Assembly: GCA_038150305.1 (NCBI GenBank)
Contig: JAYOTG010000017.1
Coordinates: 1-43,558 of the forward strand
DNA from: MGIIa-L3 sp038150305
GTDB lineage: Archaea; Thermoplasmatota; Poseidoniia; Poseidoniales; Poseidoniaceae
Length of the DNA: 43,558 nucleotides
Direction: 5' to 3'
Shown here: positions 7,118 to 15,000 of the stretch, one piece after another
Layout: each line of letters opens with the position of its first letter
Position numbering within the stretch: the stretch's first letter is position 1
Position numbers and translations under genes: made by a program
Notes under the pieces: model-generated
The model's database searches: none
What the model was told of the DNA's origin: nothing
The model's input: only the letters and a program-made list of their open reading frames with translations

Positions 7118-8980
7118 TCAGTACTTGCGTTCGAACTTGGCGTGCTTTTTCGGCTTTGGTGGGCCGTCATCGCCGCCACCGCCACGACGACCGAGCACGA
7201 TACCGAGCACGAGGACCAACACCAGCAGGGCCACGCCTGCGCCGATGACCGTCAACGTGTCCATGGAACCAAGGTCGGCAGCAGCCCCATCGTCGGACGT
7301 CTCGACCTCCGACCGGGTGGCGTCATCAGGGAAAGCGTCCGCCACATCGCCGACGCCATCGCCATCGCTGTCGCTCTGTTCGGTCGCATCGTCAGGGAAG
7401 GCATCCACGGAGTCACCGACACCGTCGCCGTCACGGTCACGTTCCAGCACGGTTAGGGCATCCTCGATCACGTAGGATTCGCGCTGACCGCCGATGGTGT
7501 AGGCCTCGATGTGGAGGGAATACGCACCCTCCTCGGTACCGATGGGCAAGCCCATGTTGAGGTCCCACATGCCATTGTCCGAATCCGCAAAGAGGGCACG
7601 AAGCGCTCCGTCGCTGGCCCAACCCGCTGGAGCTGGACCAAAGGCGGACGCGAAGGGGGCGTCCGTGAAGTCCACAGGGGTTGCCTCGCCACGGTTGGCG
7701 GTGGTTCCGGTTCCGCTTTGGCCCCACTTTGAGCGCCCCCAACACTGAACGATGCCGTCCTCGTGGAGGGCACAACTGTGGTCTTGCCCGACCTGGACGT
7801 CGACATAGCCCGAGGACAGGTTGATGATCGAGGGCAGCAAGGTGTTCCCTTCGTTAGGGCCGTTCGCCAAGCGGCCGTAATTGTCGTGCCCCCAGCAGCC
7901 CATGGAACCGTTGGCGTAGATCACGCACGTGCTGTGGTAGTTGACACCAACGTCGATCACCGTCATGTTGTCCGGAAGGTGAGCAAGGGTTGGGACACCA
8001 CGCCTCGTGGTCGTGTTGTCACCCAGTTGGCCGAGGTTGTTCTCACCCCAGCATGCCAGCGAGCCGTCGTCAAGCACCGCGCACGAGACGTGCCCGCCGA
8101 TGCTGATCGAGGTGGCTCGACGCCCGTCAGGGAGCACGGCGTTGGATCCGGGCTCGTGCTGGTTCGCGTTCGTTCCATTGTCACCAAGTTGACCGACATG
8201 GTCGCGACCCCAACACATCACGCCTCCGTCCTTCATGAGCGCGCAGGTGTGTGTTTCACCGCCGTCCACCTGAACCGGTTGACGGCCTTCGGGGAAGGCA
8301 ACGCCAACCGGCGTTGGGCGGGGGTCATTGTCTGCGTCGCCGTTACCGACTTGGCCGTTGTTGTCCAGCCCCCAGCAAACCATGGATGCATCGTCGAGAA
8401 TGGCACAAGCGTGGTACCCGCCCAAGCCGATGGACACGGCCGTCCGCCCCGCAGGAAGGGCAACCTCGTTGGTTGGCGCGCTGTAGGTGTTTGTCGTGCC
8501 GTCGCCAAGTTCGCCGTTGGAACCGTAGCCCCAGCACCACACGCTCCCGTCATCAAGAAGTCCGCAGGCATGGGTCCTGGCTGCGTGAATTTCCAACACG
8601 TGCCGTCCTTCGGGCAGCATCACGAAGGTGTTCGGGCGGACTTGATTCGCCATCTGGCCACCGTCACCAAGTTGGCCGTGGCCGTCGGAACCCCAACACA
8701 TGAGGGAGCCGTTGTCCAACACCGCGCAGCTCATGCTGGAACCAACGGCGAGCATCGGGCCACCGCTTGGGCGGGTCTCGTCAGCGCCGACGAGCTCGAC
8801 ACGCAGTCGTGCGAGGTCTTGGTACTCGCTCAGGTCAAGGCTGCAGGAAAGGTCGCCGTCGACACGGGCGTCGCCTTCACCGCAATCCAGCGCGTCACTC
8901 AACACCACCGGCGCCGCACTGGCCACGGGCAGCACCAAGGCTCCGAGCATCACGAGGGTCAGCCACAAGGCGGTACGCAT
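7118..8980 (-). CDS. Exported RCC1-like seven-bladed propeller with Asp repeats and membrane anchor
   Basis: A 620-residue protein with a signal peptide (MRTALWLTLVMLGALVLPV, then ASA). Seven repeats of about 50 residues follow, each with a pattern like SCAVLDDGSLACWGENNLGQ then LGD. This is the RCC1 propeller repeat in its secreted form, with two Cys per blade that would make intrablade disulfides. After a linker come two thrombospondin-type-3 calcium repeats (DRDGDGVGDSVDAFPDD and a second copy). One C-terminal membrane span follows (about 580-602), then a short Arg/Lys-rich cytoplasmic tail. Secreted RCC1 propellers are probably adhesion or binding modules. It converges on the Hsp20-like gene with only three bases between them. 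It is the first of three large exported, C-terminally anchored proteins on this strand, and the partner molecule is unknown. Confidence 0.85.
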   Translation of the reverse strand: MRTALWLTLVMLGALVLPVASAAPVVLSDALDCGEGDARVDGDLSCSLDLSEYQDLARLRVELVGADETRPSGGPMLAVGSSMSCAVLDNGSLMCWGSDGHGQLGDGGQMANQVRPNTFVMLPEGRHVLEIHAARTHACGLLDDGSVWCWGYGSNGELGDGTTNTYSAPTNEVALPAGRTAVSIGLGGYHACAILDDASMVCWGLDNNGQVGNGDADNDPRPTPVGVAFPEGRQPVQVDGGETHTCALMKDGGVMCWGRDHVGQLGDNGTNANQHEPGSNAVLPDGRRATSISIGGHVSCAVLDDGSLACWGENNLGQLGDNTTTRRGVPTLAHLPDNMTVIDVGVNYHSTCVIYANGSMGCWGHDNYGRLANGPNEGNTLLPSIINLSSGYVDVQVGQDHSCALHEDGIVQCWGRSKWGQSGTGTTANRGEATPVDFTDAPFASAFGPAPAGWASDGALRALFADSDNGMWDLNMGLPIGTEEGAYSLHIEAYTIGGQRESYVIEDALTVLERDRDGDGVGDSVDAFPDDATEQSDSDGDGVGDVADAFPDDATRSEVETSDDGAAADLGSMDTLTVIGAGVALLVLVLVLGIVLGRRGGGGDDGPPKPKKHAKFERKY

Positions 8981-9022
8981 GTGGGTCTGATGGCCAAGCG
9001 CCCATTCAACCGTTCGGCGAAC

Positions 9023-12000
9023 TCAGAGGCCACGCGGGACAATCTTCTGGATGCCGGAGACTTCCGTGGACATGCGCTCCATGGCGACCTTCGCAGCTTG
9101 GGCGTGGCCCTCGCTCATCTCGTCACGGCCGTAGCGCGCCTGCTCGAACACGTTGTCGAGGGCCACGAGGGCTTCCTCGCTGACCGCGGGCATGGCTTGG
9201 CGGATCGCCGCTTCGAACTCGCGGACGGTCTCGAAGTCACGGCGCAGGAACTCGCGCTTCTGCAGGACGACGCACAGATCGGTGTAGCACTGGAAGATGG
9301 CCTCACGCACGCTGTCACCGGCCGCCAACAATTCGGCGGTGTAGGCGAAGACTTCGGCGGCCTCCTCCATGAGCGTCGCCTGCTGACGACGGCGGTAGAG
9401 CACGAGCCCGACCAGCAGGGCAGCCGCGAGGAACACGAGCGAGCCGACCAAGGCCCGCGCCGTCGACGAGGCTTCGTCGCTGTAGGTGTAACTTGGGTCA
9501 AAGCCCTCAGCGGCGTCGGCCTGGAAGGTCGCCAAGCTGGCATCGGTCAGACGCTCTCCGCCGGCATCGAGCAGCACGAGCAGGGTCAACTCGCCGTGTG
9601 CGGCGGTGTTGCCGAACGGTGGGTCGTTGTTGAATTCGAACGTGGTGGCGCCGTCTGCACCGGTCACGACCACGCGCTTCAGCAGCTGACTGCTGCTGCC
9701 TTCCTGGACCACCCGGCTGCCGTTGGCGTATTCGAGGTACAGAGAGAACCCGACGTTGGAAATGCCCTCGCCAGTGTCGTCCGCCGTGACCAAGATGCGG
9801 CCACCGTAGTCCTCCTGCTCGCCCTCGACGAGGGCGTCGAGGCGGACGTCAATGGTGGCGTCCACCTTGATCAGCGCGAAGGTGACGGCCATGCCGGAGT
9901 TGAGGTAACGGCTGCTGTTGAGGCCGCTGGTCACGTGGAAGGGCTGGACGCCCAGCGGGTTCCACGACGGAACGCGCAAGGTCATGCTGAAGTTGCCGTC
10001 GTTCCACTGCACGCGCTCTAAGGTGTAACACGTTGGCGTGGTCGCTGCAGAGGTGCAGCCCGTACCGTTGCTCAGCGTCATGTCGAGGTCTTCGAAGACC
10101 TCGCGTTCACCGCCGACCTCGGACACTGACCCGGTGATGGTCAGGGTCCGCAAAGCGTCGGAGCGCACGGCGGTGCGGTCGGTCACGGCATCGATGGTTA
10201 ACACGAAGACGGACCACACGGTGCCGACGGTGGACGCGTCCGTGGCCCTGTGGGCCAACTCGCCTTCAAAGCGGACCTCGATGTCGTGCGCGCCGCGGGC
10301 CAGGTCAAGGTCGACCGGAACGGTCGCGATCCAGGAGCCGTCGTCGAGCGTCGTCGCCACGGTGACCAGCTCGCCGTCAAGGTAGACCTGCACCGCACGA
10401 CCGGGCAGGCCGGCCTGGGCCGCATCGTCCACGTCGTACAGGCGGCCTGAGATGCGCCAGAGGTCGCCACGGGTCACCTCATCGTCGCCGTCGAAGGCGA
10501 TGCTGATGGCCGAGCGGTGGCTGAGGTAGAAGCTCGCGTTGCCGGTGCCGGCACGGTACCAACCCTGTGCATCGGCGTTGGCGAACATCACATGGTCGCC
10601 GAAGGTGAAGATGTCCGGCACCACCCACGTGTAGGCGAAGGTCCCGTCCGCCTCGGTGGTCAGTTCGCCGATGTTGACACCGTCCACTTCGAGGGTGACC
10701 ATGTGGTCGGCAAGACCGATGAGTTGGTTGTCCACGACTTGTCCAGTGATGACCACTTCATCGGCCACCGCGATGACGTCGTCGAGGTCCACGGTCACCA
10801 GGATTGGTGCGTACACGTTCCACACGCCGGTGGCGTTGCTCGGCAGGTACAGCACGTTGCCCGTGAACCGGACCTCCATGCCCGTTGAGCCAAGCGGCTG
10901 ATCAGCAGGCACGGGATGCAACGCGGTGAAGGTGCCGTTGGCGTCCGTGGTCACGTTGGTCAGGAACACGCCATCGAGCCACACTTCAACGGTAGCGTCA
11001 CCTATGGCGTCGTCCACTTGGCTCAGCAACAGCCCAGAAATCAGGATCGTGCTCTCACGGTCCACGTCGCCGTTTCCGCTGATGAGCAGAATTTTGCTCG
11101 GCATGCTGACGTTGAAGCTCACATCGGTTTGCGTTGGCAAGTAATACTCAGGGTTCGCGGGGTCACCCACACCGATGGGGTCGACCCAATCACGACCGCC
11201 CTTGAACTGGACCGAAATCTGGTGTTGACCTGGGTCGGTGCCTTCCGGAAGCACGTAGGAGAGCAGGAAACTCCCGTTGCTGGCGGTGGTTTCCACGCTG
11301 GACACGGGCACGCCGTCAACCAGCAGGTGAACGATGGCCAACGATGGCGTTCCGTCGACGGCCAAGGGCAGCCCAAGGTCGTCGAGCAGGTTACCGCGAA
11401 CGTCAAAGGCGTCGCCAGCGATGAGGCTGACCGGCGCTTCGGTGATGGTGATCTCCGTCGAAGCGAGCACGACGAACCGCGTGGTCGCGTTGCTGCCCAC
11501 CAATCCGGTCGTGCCGGGCAATCCGGCGTAATCAGCGGTCAAGGTGGCCTCGCCAACCGAGAGGTTGGCGGGGAGGGTGAGCACGTCTTGGGCCATGCCG
11601 CTGGCGTCGGTCACCACCGTGAGGGTCACCGGAACCTCGAGCGGCCCATCGGAGCCGATGAGGGTCACGAGGACGTCCGCGTTGGCCACGGGCGAGCCGG
11701 TGTTGTCCTGAACCATCAGGCGGACGTCCATGTCGTTGCCGCGCTCGGTTCGGTCGTTGAGCGAGGGCGCACCGAGACCGTCGAGCACCGGATCGAGGAA
11801 GAGGACGCTCGTGGTTCCGCGGCTGTCGAAGGGCGCGGTATCGTTCGAGCCGACGTAGAAGTTCACGCTCGGCACGTAGGTGGCGCTGATGTTGTGCGAA
11901 CCGCGCTCGAAGGTTTGTCCGAGGCTGATCGTGGCCGTCCAGGCGCCGCCGAGGCCGACGGTGCCGCCCGTGACGGTGAAGCCCACGGGTTGGCCATCGA

Positions 12001-15000
12001 TGGCGAAGAGCACGTTGGCTGGCAGCACGCTACCGTCGCGGTTCTCCAATCCTGAGCCGTTGTCGCTTTGCACCGTTCCGGTGACGTTGAAACTCGACCC
12101 TGAGGTTGGGTTGGCGGTGATGGCATCGATGAGCAGCACGGTGGTTGAACGCACCGTGACCGTGCTGAGGTTGGCGCGATCGGAGAGCAGATCGAAACTC
12201 CCGTTGTAGTGGAACTCCACGGTGATGATGCCCAATGGATGGTTGAGGTCGAACAGGAAACTGGTGTTGGCAAAGCCTTCTGGGTCCGTTTGGACCTCGG
12301 TGTGCCATGTTTCGTGCACCTTGACGGCCACCGTTTCTCCACCCAGCGGGGTGAAGAGGTCGCTCGCTTCGACGAGTTGGGCGCTGAGGTTCACGCTCCG
12401 ACCGCGGTTGATGATGACCGCGTTGCGCGGCTGCAACTGCTCGAAGTCGGTCACGCCTTGCACCAGCATGCCGGTGGTCGTGTTCGAGGGCAGGTAGAAG
12501 GGCGAAGAGTCCTCGATGACCTGCACCACGAGCGTGCGGTTGCCGCGCGTTGTGCCGTCCTTCAGCGCATCGCTGCTCATGGAGAGGTTGAAACTCCCGT
12601 TGGCTGCGGTCTGTGCGCCGGTAACGAGCAATTCATCGGGCTCGTCGTCCCAGTGTGCTTCAAGCCGCAGCAGCCCGTTGATCGGGCGCGTGTTGTCGTC
12701 CGCGTCGAGCACCCGTCCGAGCACGTTGAAGGTGCTGTCCGCAGCGACCACGGTCGGCGCGACGTCGATGACGACCACCGATTCGGCCTGCACCGTGACG
12801 TTCACCAGACTGGTGTTTCCGGTGTGCCGACGGTTGCCGGGCGCGAGCGGGTCGGTGACGTCGTCCGCCACCACGACACCGATGTCGTAGTAGCCCGGAC
12901 CCACCGTGTTGGCCGTCCACTGCAGGGTGGCGTTGCCGTCGACAAGCGTCTGAGCCGTGCCCAAGGAGGTGTTGGCACCGTTCCAGTCGAGGAACCACTC
13001 GACGGTGGCGCCTTCGAGATCGGAGCCGTCGGCGATGTCGGTGATGCGCGCGCGCAAATCGATGGTGTCTCCGACGAGCACCTGGATGCCCTCCAGCTCG
13101 GGGGTCACGATGACTTCAGATTCAATCCCCCAATCCAGCGAAATGCCGGCTGGCGGCCCTTGCGGACCGTTCGGATCGACGAACGTGTAGTACGGACCAC
13201 CTTCGGGCGCGAAGGCTTGGAAATCGGTGAGCAATTGAACCTCGTAGACACCACCTGCAAAGACGGTGGGTGCGGTCACGTTGAAGGAGAATTCACCCGT
13301 GCTCGTGTTCAAGGTGCCAAGAGCCAAGTCCACGGGGCCTTCGGCGGTGGCCATCAGGATGGACAAGGCTGAGCCGTTGTTCAGAACCCGATCGCCGTAG
13401 ACCGCATCGGACAGGTTGCCGAAGAAGCGGGTGCTGTTGCCGATGTGGACCCAATCGTCGGCGACCGTGAAGTTCCAACTGATTTCTGCCATCACCCGGA
13501 GGGTGCTGTTCCACGTGCTGGGCACGTAGTCCTCCGAACCACCAAACGCGATGGCCAACGGGTAATCGCCAGCCCTCAGGTTTGGATCGAGGGTCCATGT
13601 TGGGCTGATTTGGTTCGACAAGGGGTCGACCACGCTGGTGGCCAATGAACCGTTGAAGAGGACGTCAAAGGTGCCGAGCATGACGATGCCCACGCCGTTT
13701 CCGAGGTGGTCGACCACCTGGAATTGCGTGTTGGTGGCCTCGCCGCGGAGTTGCGATTCCGAGATCATCGTGTAGTTGTAGATGCCACGCAGACGGTACG
13801 GTGCGTTGTCGGACAAGTTCTCGATGTCCGTTGTGGGCAGCGTGGCGGGGAAGAAGCGCAGGCGCGGTTCAACCTCGCCTGCGGCGATGGGCGTGGCGCT
13901 GGCGTTGAGGGTGTGTTGCACGTTGAACGCCCCGTTAACGCTGACGTTGAACACGTCCACCCACGCTCCGCCGCTGGCCACGTCACGCAGGGAGAGCACG
14001 AGGGAACCGCTCATCGCTGCGGGTGCGAGGCCGAAGGACACCACCGTGCCGTTGACCCAGATGTCGTCGCCGAGGTCGAGGACGCTGTTGTTGGTGCCCG
14101 GTCCTTCGAGCGTGGCCGTCAGGTTGGGCGCGTCACGCACGTCGAGCACGATGCCGGTGGTCGAGGGCCGCAGGTGCACATCGCCAGCAATGGGGACGCT
14201 GGTGTCCGTCCACCCTTCGAAGCCGAGCGTCGCCGAGATGTTGGTCTTCGTTTCGAATTCGTCCAAGGTGAGGTCGAAGACCCAACTGCCGTCAGGGTTG
14301 ACCGGGGTCGTGAGGTTCACCGAACCGTTGACCGAGGAAGTGAAGGAAAGCCAGACCTCGAGCCCTTCGAGGCCCTCAAAGACGCCCTGTGGAATCGTTT
14401 CGGCCTGCAGAAGGCCGCTGATTTCGGTCGTGGCGCCCGCACCCACGATGGGGGCGTTGATGGGCGAGGGGCCTTGATGGCTCAGCGTGGTGTTGTCCGA
14501 GACGTTGATCGCTGCGTCGAACGTGATTCCGCCGTTGGCCACGTACCCTTGTTCGACGTGCTGAACCACGATGCCGGCGAAACCGGGGGCAATGGGCTGT
14601 GGTGGGATACCGCTGAAGTTGAAGTTCCCGTCGGCGTCGGTGAACGTCGAACCAATTTGCCGGTCGGGTGTGCCGGCGATGCCGGGCACGTTGCCCACCT
14701 CGCCGATGGGGACAAGGTAGGCGATCAGCGGCTGGTCGGTGACCGGCGTGGCGTTCTCAGCGTAACGCAGTTGGCCGCTGACGTTGAACCACGTCTGGCC
14801 GTTGCGCTCCCAGCTGAGCGGCGAGAGGGATTGGTTGACGATCTCCAGCGCCTCGGCGTCGGGGCACGCTTCGATGGGCACCCAGCCCAGGTCGGTGTTG
14901 CCGTTGGCGGCATCCTGCTGCAGGTGGACTTCGGCCCACGTGGTGCGGTCGTCGTTGGTCACCGCATATCCGTTGCCCGTCCAGGTGCCGCCAGCAAAGC

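Noticed and set aside
7763..10021. Long plus-strand open frame (752 codons) and similar long frames antisense to the giant surface genes
   Set aside because: It runs antisense to genes with signal peptides, domain motifs and anchors; long antisense frames are expected in GC-rich coding DNA, and the translation has no recognisable domains.
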